Shown here piece after piece: positions 1 through 7,638 of a stretch of 64,000 bases of DNA (the stretch's first letter is position 1; each line of letters begins with the position of its first letter). The DNA comes from Methanofastidiosum sp. (lineage in GTDB: Archaea > Methanobacteriota_B > Thermococci > Methanofastidiosales > Methanofastidiosaceae): positions 62,001-126,000 of the forward strand of contig DAOSDU010000001.1 in assembly GCA_035362715.1 (NCBI GenBank). Direction: 5' to 3'. Under the pieces are notes generated by a model, which did no database searches, was not told the DNA's origin, and saw only the letters and a list, made by a program, of their open reading frames with translations. The position numbers were made by a program, and so were the translations under genes.

Positions 1-441
1 CATTTTAAGCATTTTATTCAATTTAAATTCAAGTTCAGATTTATCTTCTTTTAAGACTTTCAGTTTTCTTAATGAGTTTTCAACTTCATCATTTAACTCG
101 TTGAGCTTTATTTTCAGACTATCATTTTCTGCTTTGTACATTTTCGCTTTTTTTATTTCTTCTAATGGAGGAAGTTTCCCCTTTGATACCACTATACAAT
201 CTTTTCCTACAGATACTATTTCATCTGCTACCAAAGTTATCTTTGTTTCAAATCTCAAAAGTTTTGATTCTGAACGAGAAAGGCCATAACTCTCGGCACT
301 CTGCCCAAGTTTCATATGAATAAGAATTTTACCTTCGACCATCTCAATGTCAACATTTTTTACAAATCCTTTTATCGTACCAGAAATATCCACTAATAGT
401 TTATTGGTAAACTGACCTTCAGCACCCGACATTAAATCCAT
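1..441 (-). CDS. Coiled-coil protein with PRC-barrel-like N-terminus (3' end outside window)
   Basis: The gene reads leftward off the window edge, so only the first 147 codons are visible. The first ~85 residues are beta-rich and include a GTIKGFVKNVDIE stretch and a VGKDCIVV strand. This pattern resembles PRC-barrel domains of archaeal proteins, but the match is by eye only. From about residue 93 the chain turns into a charged, heptad-like helix rich in K, E and L, which predicts a coiled coil. The start is the ATG at 439-441, with AGAGGGATATAT just upstream as a purine-rich leader. No function can be assigned. Confidence 0.6.
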   Translation of the reverse strand, partial: MDLMSGAEGQFTNKLLVDISGTIKGFVKNVDIEMVEGKILIHMKLGQSAESYGLSRSESKLLRFETKITLVADEIVSVGKDCIVVSKGKLPPLEEIKKAKMYKAENDSLKIKLNELNDEVENSLRKLKVLKEDKSELEFKLNKMLKM

Positions 442-514
442 ATATATCCCTCTTTAATCATTAAAATATAATGTTTATAAGTGAATATATTATTTAAACT
501 TATGGTTTATTTTT

Positions 515-2593
515 CTAAAATTCGTCTATCTTAGTTTGCTTTAATCCTCTTTCATCATAATGTTTTCCAGAAACTAGAGCTTCGGAAATTCTTTCTCCCA
601 ATATTTTTTTAATAGAAGGTAGATTATCGATGTTCACCATATTTCTATTTTTTATTCCCTCGTTATATAATCTTCTGGCTCTTATCCTTCCAATACCTTT
701 TAGTTCAACAAGATCTATTAATTCTTCTTTAATACCATATTTGACTCTCGTTCTTAAAGTTTTTATTTGGGAAACATTTCTCCTAAATATATGGCCTATT
801 CTTTCAAGTGAATACAAAAGCCAATCCATATTATCTCTAAGTCTCTGTAAATCTCCCTCGCCAATCCCATATTTTAATACTAATACCTCTTCTTTTTCTT
901 CGTTTATCCAATCATAAAAAAGCATTGCCGTTTTGAATTGGGATATGAAAAATTCAAATTCTGCTTCTTCGTAAGTGGAATCAGGAATATCTGTAATAAT
1001 CTTCTCCCAGAACTCTGAAAGTGCTTCATGATAAACTTCAAACTCTTTTTTTCTTAAGTAAAGCGTTGGCATATCAGGAGTAGCACATAGTAAATGAAGG
1101 ATTCCTATATCATTAAATCTGTCTTTCAGTATGCCATCTCTCATTATAATTGCAGATTTAGGGTCAATGTATAGTTTTGAGACTACAGAACCCAAAGGAG
1201 TTGATGAAAAATCTTTTTCTAAAAGGCTATTTTCTATTAAAAAATCAAGGTTCTTATCGATTAAGGGAACAATTAATTCAGGATCTTCCTTAAAGGCATA
1301 AAATGTTCTATTGAAGAAATTGTGTAGGTCTCCTCTGTCTTTAACGAATTCTGATGCAATAAGAGAAAGAACATGTGCCCTTAATCCACCTTCAGTTGCA
1401 AGTTTTGACGATATTGGGAAGGGTTCAGATTCTATATATTCTTTAAACAAAAAATCTTTTTCTTCTTCTCTTTTTGCAATTAATATAGCCTCACCAGTAG
1501 AATCATATTTTGGCCTTCCAGCCCTCCCCATCATTTGGGCTATTTCAATTCTAGGTATCTTTATTGATCCAAAATTTGAATCAAATCGAAAATAATCCTT
1601 TATTATAACTCTCCTTGCAGGTAGATTTACGCCAGCTGCAAGAGTAGGAGTTGCTACGATGATTTTTATTAAATTATTAATGAAAAAATCTTCAACTTTT
1701 TTTCTGTCTTCGGATAATAAACCAGCGTGATGAAATCCTATCCCATGCCGAAATAATTTTTCTAGCTTCTTGCCAGATGTAGTATCTGAAAATCCTCCTT
1801 CGTTATTAAGTATAGAAAATCTTTTTGCGAGCTTTTCTGATGTAGATTCGGCTGCTCTTCTACTATTTACAAAAATTAAAACCTGGCCTTCGTCATCTAT
1901 AGAATCTTTTGATAACTGGTAAACTGGGTCTTCTACAGGCCCAATATCTTTTTCTTCATTTTCAAAAAATATTATCTTATTTAGGAGAACTCCTTTCTTC
2001 AAAGGTACGGGTCTCCATTCAGATTTCACTAAAACTGCTTTTAGCCATGAAGCTATTTCATCTGCATTTGAGATTGTTGCAGATAATCCGATTATTCTTT
2101 TATCTGATAACTTTGAAATAACTATCTCAAGTGTTGCTCCCCTGTTGGGAGAATCGATTAAGTGAATTTCATCATAAATAACTAATGAAAAATCATTGAA
2201 AAAATCAGTATCATTTCTTAAAAGAGAATCACAACGTTCAATAGTTAGGATTAATACAGAATATTTTTTTAGGGTATAATCAAGATGATCATAATCTCCC
2301 GTTGATATCCCGACGTTCAATCCCAATTCTTTGAATTCCCTATATTTTTCATCGGCTAATGCTCTTAATGGTACTAAATATATGGCCTTCTTGCCTTCTT
2401 TTAGTGATTTTAAGATAGCTAGAATTGCGATTAGGGTTTTACCTGATGCAGTAGGTATTGCGAGAATAAGATTTTTATCCGATAGAAGACCTTTAATAAC
2501 CGCCTCTTCTTGAGGAGGATATAATTTGCTATATCCCTTTGATTGAAGAAGACAAATATCTCCTTTTGTGAGGGGAAGACCTTCAATGTTCAT
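515..2593 (-). CDS. hel308: Hel308-family superfamily 2 DNA helicase
   Basis: A 692-residue Ski2-like helicase of the usual Hel308 length. It is an ATP-dependent 3'-5' DNA unwinding enzyme linked to stalled replication forks in archaea. Visible motifs are a Q-motif PPQ (26-28), Walker A PTASGKT (47-53), DEIH (141-144), SAT (171-173), and a late GRAGRP motif VI. A helix-hairpin-helix, LKGIGRIRARRL, lies near the C-terminus, as in the Hel308 domain 5 region. The gene stands alone between the truncated coiled-coil gene and divergent enolase, with only ~48 bp to the enolase start, so the two share a promoter region. The family call is firm; cellular role is from family knowledge. Confidence 0.93.
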   Translation of the reverse strand: MNIEGLPLTKGDICLLQSKGYSKLYPPQEEAVIKGLLSDKNLILAIPTASGKTLIAILAILKSLKEGKKAIYLVPLRALADEKYREFKELGLNVGISTGDYDHLDYTLKKYSVLILTIERCDSLLRNDTDFFNDFSLVIYDEIHLIDSPNRGATLEIVISKLSDKRIIGLSATISNADEIASWLKAVLVKSEWRPVPLKKGVLLNKIIFFENEEKDIGPVEDPVYQLSKDSIDDEGQVLIFVNSRRAAESTSEKLAKRFSILNNEGGFSDTTSGKKLEKLFRHGIGFHHAGLLSEDRKKVEDFFINNLIKIIVATPTLAAGVNLPARRVIIKDYFRFDSNFGSIKIPRIEIAQMMGRAGRPKYDSTGEAILIAKREEEKDFLFKEYIESEPFPISSKLATEGGLRAHVLSLIASEFVKDRGDLHNFFNRTFYAFKEDPELIVPLIDKNLDFLIENSLLEKDFSSTPLGSVVSKLYIDPKSAIIMRDGILKDRFNDIGILHLLCATPDMPTLYLRKKEFEVYHEALSEFWEKIITDIPDSTYEEAEFEFFISQFKTAMLFYDWINEEKEEVLVLKYGIGEGDLQRLRDNMDWLLYSLERIGHIFRRNVSQIKTLRTRVKYGIKEELIDLVELKGIGRIRARRLYNEGIKNRNMVNIDNLPSIKKILGERISEALVSGKHYDERGLKQTKIDEF

Positions 2594-2641
2594 GGAAAAC
2601 CTTAAAATTTACCTATTTATTAAATTAATGAAGGTGTTTTG

Positions 2642-3940
2642 ATGCTCAGTGCAAAAGATTTTGAGATGTTTGAGATTATAGACATAAAAGCTCGAGAAGT
2701 TCTAGATTCCCGAGGAAATCCAACTATTGAAACAGAAATTATTACGGGAGGGGGTTATGGTTCAGCGATAGTTCCTTCTGGCGCTTCAACTGGAAAACAT
2801 GAAGCTTTAGAGCTCAGAGATAAAAATGATCGATATGGTGGAAAAGGCGTTTTGAACACTGTCAGAAATGTTAATGAAACTATTACTCCTTTACTAATAG
2901 GAATGGATATCAGAAAACAGAGGGAAATAGACAGAGTAATGATAGAAGAAGACGGAACGGAAAATAAAAATAATTTTGGTGCCAATGCCATATTGTCTGT
3001 TTCTCTTGCTGCTGCAAGATGTGCTGCGGATACAATTAATATTCCTCTTTACCAGTATATTGGTGGGTTAAACACCTATATTCTACCAGTACCTATGATG
3101 AATGTAATAAATGGTGGAGAACATGCTGGAAATGAACTTGATTTCCAAGAATTCATGATAATGCCAGTAGGCGCTAACTCTTTTTCAGAGGCTTTGAGAA
3201 TTTGTGCTGAAGTTTATCATCATATGAAAAAAATCATTGCAAAAAAATATGGGAGGAGTTCAACTAATGTGGGGGATGAAGGAGGATATGCCCCTCCAAT
3301 GAAAGAAATATCTGAACCTCTGGAAGTAATAATGTCAACTCTTGAAGAGCTATCGTATAAAGATGTTGTTAAAATTGCACTAGATACTGCATCTTCTACA
3401 TTCTATGATGAGAAAACAAATACTTACAATACAATGGGAAAGAAGATGAGCTCCGGAGATTTAGTTGATTTATTTGCAGATGTAAGCTCAAAATATCCAA
3501 TTATTTCGATAGAAGATCCAATGGCAGAAGATGACTTTGAAGGGTTTGTAGAGATAACAAAAAAGTTAGGCAAAAAAATACAAATTGTGGGTGATGATCT
3601 TTTTGTTACTAACAAGAATAGATTGTCAATGGGCATAAAAAAAGGAGCTTGTAACTCCCTACTATTAAAAGTAAATCAAATAGGTTCTCTTACAGAAGCT
3701 ATTGATACTGCAAGTCTTGCATATAGAAGCGGTTATTCCGTTGTTGTGAGCCACAGAAGTGGTGAAACTGAAGATACAATGATAGCAGATATTGCTGTTG
3801 GGATATCATCTGGACAAATAAAAACAGGAGCCCCCTCTAGAAGCGAACGTTGTGCAAAATACAATAGATTACTAAGGATAGAAGAATATCTAGGAGAAAG
3901 TGCAGTCTACTCTGGAAAGAATTTCAGAATACCATTTTAG
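2642..3940 (+). CDS. eno: Enolase (phosphopyruvate hydratase)
   Basis: Interconverts 2-phosphoglycerate and phosphoenolpyruvate in glycolysis/gluconeogenesis. The full family length is present. Landmarks are the N-terminal REVLDSRGNPT, the SGASTGKHEA loop, the magnesium-ligand segment SIEDP, and the C-terminal VSHRSGETEDT and KTGAPSRSER signatures. The ATG at 2642 is chosen because a GGTG ribosome site lies 5 bases upstream. A TTG sits directly before it at 2639, and a second ATG at 2666 would give the more usual archaeal N-terminus MFEIIDIKAREV. It is followed immediately by tRNA-Ser and may be co-transcribed with it. Confidence 0.95.
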   Translation: MLSAKDFEMFEIIDIKAREVLDSRGNPTIETEIITGGGYGSAIVPSGASTGKHEALELRDKNDRYGGKGVLNTVRNVNETITPLLIGMDIRKQREIDRVMIEEDGTENKNNFGANAILSVSLAAARCAADTINIPLYQYIGGLNTYILPVPMMNVINGGEHAGNELDFQEFMIMPVGANSFSEALRICAEVYHHMKKIIAKKYGRSSTNVGDEGGYAPPMKEISEPLEVIMSTLEELSYKDVVKIALDTASSTFYDEKTNTYNTMGKKMSSGDLVDLFADVSSKYPIISIEDPMAEDDFEGFVEITKKLGKKIQIVGDDLFVTNKNRLSMGIKKGACNSLLLKVNQIGSLTEAIDTASLAYRSGYSVVVSHRSGETEDTMIADIAVGISSGQIKTGAPSRSERCAKYNRLLRIEEYLGESAVYSGKNFRIPF

Positions 3941-4025
3941 GCCGAGGTAGTCTAGCTAGGTAAGGCGGCGGTCTCGAAAACCGCTGGTGCTCGCCACCAC
4001 AAGGGTTCAAATCCCTTCCTCGGCG
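3941..4025 (+). tRNA. tRNA-Ser(CGA)
   Basis: A seven-base acceptor stem pairs gccgagg (3941-3947) with cctcggc (4018-4024), leaving G as discriminator at 4025. The anticodon stem gcggt/accgc encloses loop ctcgaaa, giving anticodon CGA, which reads UCG. A long variable arm (tggtgctcgccacca) marks it as a class II serine tRNA. The T loop is ttcaaat. No intron and no encoded CCA are seen. It begins one base after the enolase stop codon. The type 2 seryl-tRNA synthetase that would charge it is encoded at 16482-18014. Confidence 0.95.
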
Positions 4026-4110
4026 CTTATAATTATTTTTTAAGACCCTTGAAAATTTGTATTATTAATTATTTTAGAATATAAATTATTATTGATGAGA
4101 ATAATCGGGA

Positions 4111-4473
4111 TTAATATTCGTTATAAGATATATTTTCCTTTTCGCTACCTTCGTACATTATAATTCTGACTTTTTCCTCAGTAATTAGTCCTTGCTTGAT
4201 TATATCGTTAAGTAATGGTTTAATTCTATCAATTCTCTCCTTTGAGTCAACAACTTCAACTACTATAGGCAAATCTGTTGATAATCTTAGGATAGAAGTA
4301 GTACGAAATCTGCTATTTTTCCCAAATCCCTCTACACCCCTTAGTACTGTGGCACCTGCCAATCCTTCTTTTCTGAATAATTCAACAAGGTATCTATGTA
4401 ATGGCTTTCCTTCATATCTATCAGATTCACCAATAAAAATCCTAAGGAGCGTTGCCTCAGATTCTTTTTTCAT
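4111..4473 (-). CDS. DUF190 family protein, CrcB partner
   Basis: A 120-residue soluble protein of the DUF190 family, which commonly lies next to fluoride channels and has a GlnB-like predicted fold. Recognisable segments are LRIFIGESDRYEGKPL near the N-terminus, the central EGLAGATVLRGVEGFG, and LPIVVEVVDS. Its start overlaps the stop of crcB by four bases (ATGA), so the two are translated as a pair. The molecular role is not established. A regulatory or accessory function for fluoride efflux is inferred only from gene linkage. Confidence 0.85.
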   Translation of the reverse strand: MKKESEATLLRIFIGESDRYEGKPLHRYLVELFRKEGLAGATVLRGVEGFGKNSRFRTTSILRLSTDLPIVVEVVDSKERIDRIKPLLNDIIKQGLITEEKVRIIMYEGSEKENISYNEY

Positions 4474-4853
4474 TTAACGCCTCCCAACGTTATTACTAAA
4501 ATCTTACCCATGTATATGGCAAACATAGTTAAAAAGATAGTGCCTATAATGTTGAGAGTAAAGTAAAAAAAATCCCTAGATTCTAATAATCTAAACGACT
4601 CATAGCTAAAAGTTGACATAGTCGTGAAAGCCCCTAGAAGGCCTATAGTTAGAAATATTCTTGTTTCATCACTTATGACCCCCCTATATTCAGAGATAAA
4701 AAGAATCGAACTTAAAATAAAGCTTCCTAACACATTAACTGTTAATGTGCCCAATGGAAATGTCGTAGCTCCATTTTGAGCCCAGCCACTTATCAGATAC
4801 CTTAGGATTGCCCCTATGAAACCTCCAATCCCTATTAGAAATAGTAGATGCAT
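4470..4853 (-). CDS. crcB: CrcB/Fluc fluoride ion channel
   Basis: A 127-residue, four-helix membrane protein of the Fluc family, which acts as a dual-topology dimer exporting fluoride. Visible signatures are GGFIGAILRYL near the N-terminus, PLGTLTVNVLGSF in the second helix, and GLLGAFTTMSTFSYE in the third, corresponding to the family's G-x-x-T-T-F-S-T-F region. The length is typical. A TATA-like TTTATAAAT on the minus strand near 4882-4893 is a plausible promoter. No fluoride riboswitch was recognised in the leader. Confidence 0.92.
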   Translation of the reverse strand: MHLLFLIGIGGFIGAILRYLISGWAQNGATTFPLGTLTVNVLGSFILSSILFISEYRGVISDETRIFLTIGLLGAFTTMSTFSYESFRLLESRDFFYFTLNIIGTIFLTMFAIYMGKILVITLGGVK

Positions 4854-4962
4854 TCAATTTCACTTGACGCTGAAATTTATAACATATTTATAAAATTAAT
4901 TGTTTCCTAATTTAGATAAAATTTCTCAATAAGTCTTAAAAGTAAATCATCTAAGCAAGTAT

Positions 4963-5367
4963 ATGAAGAAATTAATTGTTTTTTTGCTATTGTCGCTTAT
5001 AATACTATTTGCAGGATGCACAGTAATCAAGGATTTTGATAAAGAATCAGCAATAAAAATAACAGATCCAATTATGGATAGAACTATGGAAGGATTAAAT
5101 GAAAACAATTATGACAAATTTACAGAATACTATACTGCTTCATACAAAAAGTCATTTCCTGAAAGTGCTTTTTTAAATTTTACAAAGGGATTCTATAAAA
5201 ATCCAGGAAAATATATATCTCGAGAAGTATATGATGTCAAGCCAATTGAGAATGGCGTCTTAATTCATTATAAAGGCATATTTGAAACTAGAGATAATGT
5301 TGCCATAACAGTTACTTTCGAAATATCAAACGAAGAATATAAAATTAAGAAAATAAGATTTTATTAA
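4963..5367 (+). CDS. Small lipoprotein, DUF3887-like
   Basis: A 134-residue secreted protein. The N-terminus is a lipoprotein signal: two lysines, a hydrophobic run, then the lipobox LFAGC, with Cys19 as the anchoring residue. The mature part, about 110 residues, has a helical LNENNYDKFTEYY segment followed by beta strands. This resembles the NTF2-like DUF3887 proteins, whose function is unknown. It probably sits on the outer face of the cytoplasmic membrane. It is a single gene between divergent crcB and the Lrp regulator. Confidence 0.75.
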   Translation: MKKLIVFLLLSLIILFAGCTVIKDFDKESAIKITDPIMDRTMEGLNENNYDKFTEYYTASYKKSFPESAFLNFTKGFYKNPGKYISREVYDVKPIENGVLIHYKGIFETRDNVAITVTFEISNEEYKIKKIRFY

Positions 5368-5435
5368 TCCATTCTTTTTCTGGCACATATTTATCCATAA
5401 ATAATCTTTTAAATGAACATTGATTTAAGTTAGTC

Positions 5436-5897
5436 ATGGAAAACGATAAATTAGATGAAATTGATATAAAAATATTGAACGCTTTACAAGATAATTCAGA
5501 AATTAGTTTTGAATCACTAGGTAAAGAACTAGGCGTTTCAAAATCAACAATCCATTACAGGGTCATGAATTTAAAAGAAAAAGGCATCATAAAAAAATTT
5601 TCAGCCATAGTAGATCCTGAAAAAGTGGGTATGGGGATTCTTGCCGTATCTTTGATAAGAGCTCACTACAATCCAGGATACGTTGAATATATAGGAGATA
5701 AACTCAAGAATATTCAAGGTGTTTGGGGAGTATATTTTTTAATAGGTGAGCATGATTTTGTTGTTTTAATAAGAGCAAAAGATAAAGAAGACCTCAATAG
5801 GATTGTTGAAACATTTATCTCAATGAAAGAGATTGAAAGATCAAATACGCATGTTATAATAAAAAAGATAAAAGAGGATATCCGTGTTGATATCTAA
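5436..5897 (+). CDS. Lrp/AsnC family transcriptional regulator
   Basis: A 153-residue regulator of normal family length. Residues ~6-60 form the winged helix (LDEIDIKILNALQDNSEISFES through SKSTIHYRVMNLKEKGII), and residues ~70-148 the effector-binding RAM domain. Such proteins assemble as dimers or octamers and sense amino acids or related metabolites. It lies 25 bp from the convergent aldehyde dehydrogenase gene. The perfect inverted repeat at 7496-7529, in that gene's promoter, is therefore a candidate target, though this is inference. Confidence 0.9.
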   Translation: MENDKLDEIDIKILNALQDNSEISFESLGKELGVSKSTIHYRVMNLKEKGIIKKFSAIVDPEKVGMGILAVSLIRAHYNPGYVEYIGDKLKNIQGVWGVYFLIGEHDFVVLIRAKDKEDLNRIVETFISMKEIERSNTHVIIKKIKEDIRVDI

Positions 5898-5922
5898 ATA
5901 TTAAAAATAATAAATAAAAATT

Positions 5923-7407
5923 TTAATCTTTTTCTGGCCAGAATCTTTCTGTGATGATTTTATCTTCAGTATAGAAATTCACAATTGCTTTGCTCTGTGC
6001 CTTTATATCTGCAAACTGAGAGTTCTTCATTCCCCCAAATGGCAAGAATGCTACAGGAGCAGGTATGCCTATGTTAACTCCGATCATTCCAGCTTCTGCT
6101 TCTAACTTGAATTTTCTAGCCCAGTATCCGTTTTGTGTGTAAATTGATGCACCGTTACCGTACTGATGTCTGTTGATTATTCCTATAGCTTCATCAAGAT
6201 TCTTTGCCTTCATTATGCAGACTACTGGCCCAAAGATTTCTGTCTTATGTATTTCCATGCCTTCCTTTACATCTGCAAAGACTGTTGGCCCAATGAAGAA
6301 TCCCTTTTCGTGACCTTGTACTTTAGCACCTCTTCCATCTAAAAGAAGTTTTGCCCCTTCCTTGATTCCAACATCAATCATTTTGTAAATAAAGTCGTAT
6401 GCCTTTTTAGATATAACTGGCCCCATTACTAATGGCTCCTCGGCATATTTTGGATCTAGTGGGTTTGCTAAAATAACGTCCTTTGCTTCATTAACGAATT
6501 TGTCACAAATTGTTTTGTACATTTCGTCTCCGACACCAACAAGTACTGAAGAGGCCATACATCTCTGCCCAGCGCAACCAAAGCACGAAGTAAGCATATT
6601 TCTTACGACTTCGTCCACTTTTGCATCTGGCATTGCTACAAGATGATTTTTAGCACTTCCCATTGCCTGGAATCTCTTATTGTTTCTTGCACATTTTTCG
6701 GCTACAGTTCTGCATACGTTTGTAGACCCTACAAGAGAGAATCCCTTTACATTTGGATGGTCAATAAATGCATCAGCAACTACTCTGTCACCATTAACAA
6801 GATTGAATACACCTGGCGGGAGTCCAATCTTATCTATATATTCAGTGATTTTTACCATTGTCCCTGGGACTTGTTTTGATGGTTTAACGACTATTGTATT
6901 TCCAGTTGCAATTGCATAAGGTATAAACCAAAATGGAACCATTGCAGGGAAGTTAAATGGTGCTACCATGGTAAAAACTCCCATGGGCAATCTTAGAACT
7001 TCACCGTCAATTCCAAAAGAGCTATCTACTAATTTATCCCCTTGTTGAAGCATTGGCATTGCACATGCAACTTCTATATTCTCAAAAGACCTTTTCATCT
7101 CTGCCCTTGCGTCAGGTAAAGATTTTCCCATTTCTTCAACTAATATTCTGGATATTTCTTCTTCGTTGTCCATGAATATTTTTCTTAATTCAAATAATGG
7201 TTTAGCCCTCCTTGGTCCAGGGGTTTTGCTCCAAGATTTGAAAGCTTTGTGAGCAGCCTCAATAGCCTTATCTGCTTCGGCTTTTGTTGAAAGAGGTGCT
7301 TTTGCAATTATATCTCCATTACTTGGATTAACAATATCAACATATCCGTTGTTTTCAGGTTCGATCCATTTTCCGTTTACATAGTTTTTGTAAACTTTGA
7401 CATCCAT
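5923..7407 (-). CDS. mmsA: CoA-acylating (methyl)malonate-semialdehyde dehydrogenase
   Basis: A 494-residue aldehyde dehydrogenase of the MmsA type, which oxidises malonate or methylmalonate semialdehyde to acetyl- or propionyl-CoA with NAD+. The N-terminal YVNGKWIEP, the cofactor segment VVKPSKQVPGT, and the catalytic GQRCMA with Cys283 are visible. The general-base glutamate region of ordinary dehydrogenases is replaced by MGSAKNH (249-255), which is the CoA-acylating hallmark. Substrate could be another short acyl semialdehyde. It is divergent from the LUD/CCG oxidoreductase, with acetyl-CoA synthetase beyond, which suggests a role in acyl-CoA supply. Confidence 0.88.
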   Translation of the reverse strand: MDVKVYKNYVNGKWIEPENNGYVDIVNPSNGDIIAKAPLSTKAEADKAIEAAHKAFKSWSKTPGPRRAKPLFELRKIFMDNEEEISRILVEEMGKSLPDARAEMKRSFENIEVACAMPMLQQGDKLVDSSFGIDGEVLRLPMGVFTMVAPFNFPAMVPFWFIPYAIATGNTIVVKPSKQVPGTMVKITEYIDKIGLPPGVFNLVNGDRVVADAFIDHPNVKGFSLVGSTNVCRTVAEKCARNNKRFQAMGSAKNHLVAMPDAKVDEVVRNMLTSCFGCAGQRCMASSVLVGVGDEMYKTICDKFVNEAKDVILANPLDPKYAEEPLVMGPVISKKAYDFIYKMIDVGIKEGAKLLLDGRGAKVQGHEKGFFIGPTVFADVKEGMEIHKTEIFGPVVCIMKAKNLDEAIGIINRHQYGNGASIYTQNGYWARKFKLEAEAGMIGVNIGIPAPVAFLPFGGMKNSQFADIKAQSKAIVNFYTEDKIITERFWPEKD

Positions 7408-7495
7408 TTAACTGCCTCCATATTTTTAAGATAGTATTTGGAACTAATCTCAATATTTATATTTGATTTTGACTAATATTCAACACTTTTATAAA

Positions 7496-7529
7496 ACTTT
7501 CGATATGCCTTGAAAGTAATATCGAAAGT
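7496..7529. promoter_or_regulatory. Perfect 11-bp inverted repeat, candidate operator
   Basis: ACTTTCGATAT (7496-7506) is repeated as its exact reverse complement (7519-7529) around a 12-base spacer. It lies in the 231-bp gap between the divergent mmsA and LUD/CCG genes. Its left arm abuts a TTTTATAAAA TATA box usable by mmsA at 7487-7496. A separate TATA-like ATATATTTAAAA near 7559-7570 could serve the rightward gene. The layout suggests a regulator-binding site for mmsA. The nearby Lrp-family protein is one candidate. Confidence 0.55.
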
Positions 7530-7638
7530 ATTAACCACATCATCCGATTTTTATGAATATATATTTAAAACTTTTGGTATTTGATTCTTGAGCGACTATG
7601 TAGTAAAACTTATAATATAGGTTTAATTCTAGTCCAGA

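Noticed and set aside
3941..4025. Intron in tRNA-Ser
   Set aside because: The anticodon stem-loop is contiguous; the extra length is the class II variable arm.
4090..4110. C/D-box small RNA suggested by a TGATGA after tRNA-Ser
   Set aside because: No matching D box (CTGA) or terminal stem at a suitable distance was seen.
4854..4962. Possible fluoride riboswitch upstream of crcB
   Set aside because: The conserved crcB-motif core was not found in this A+T-rich gap; only TATA-like sequence is visible.
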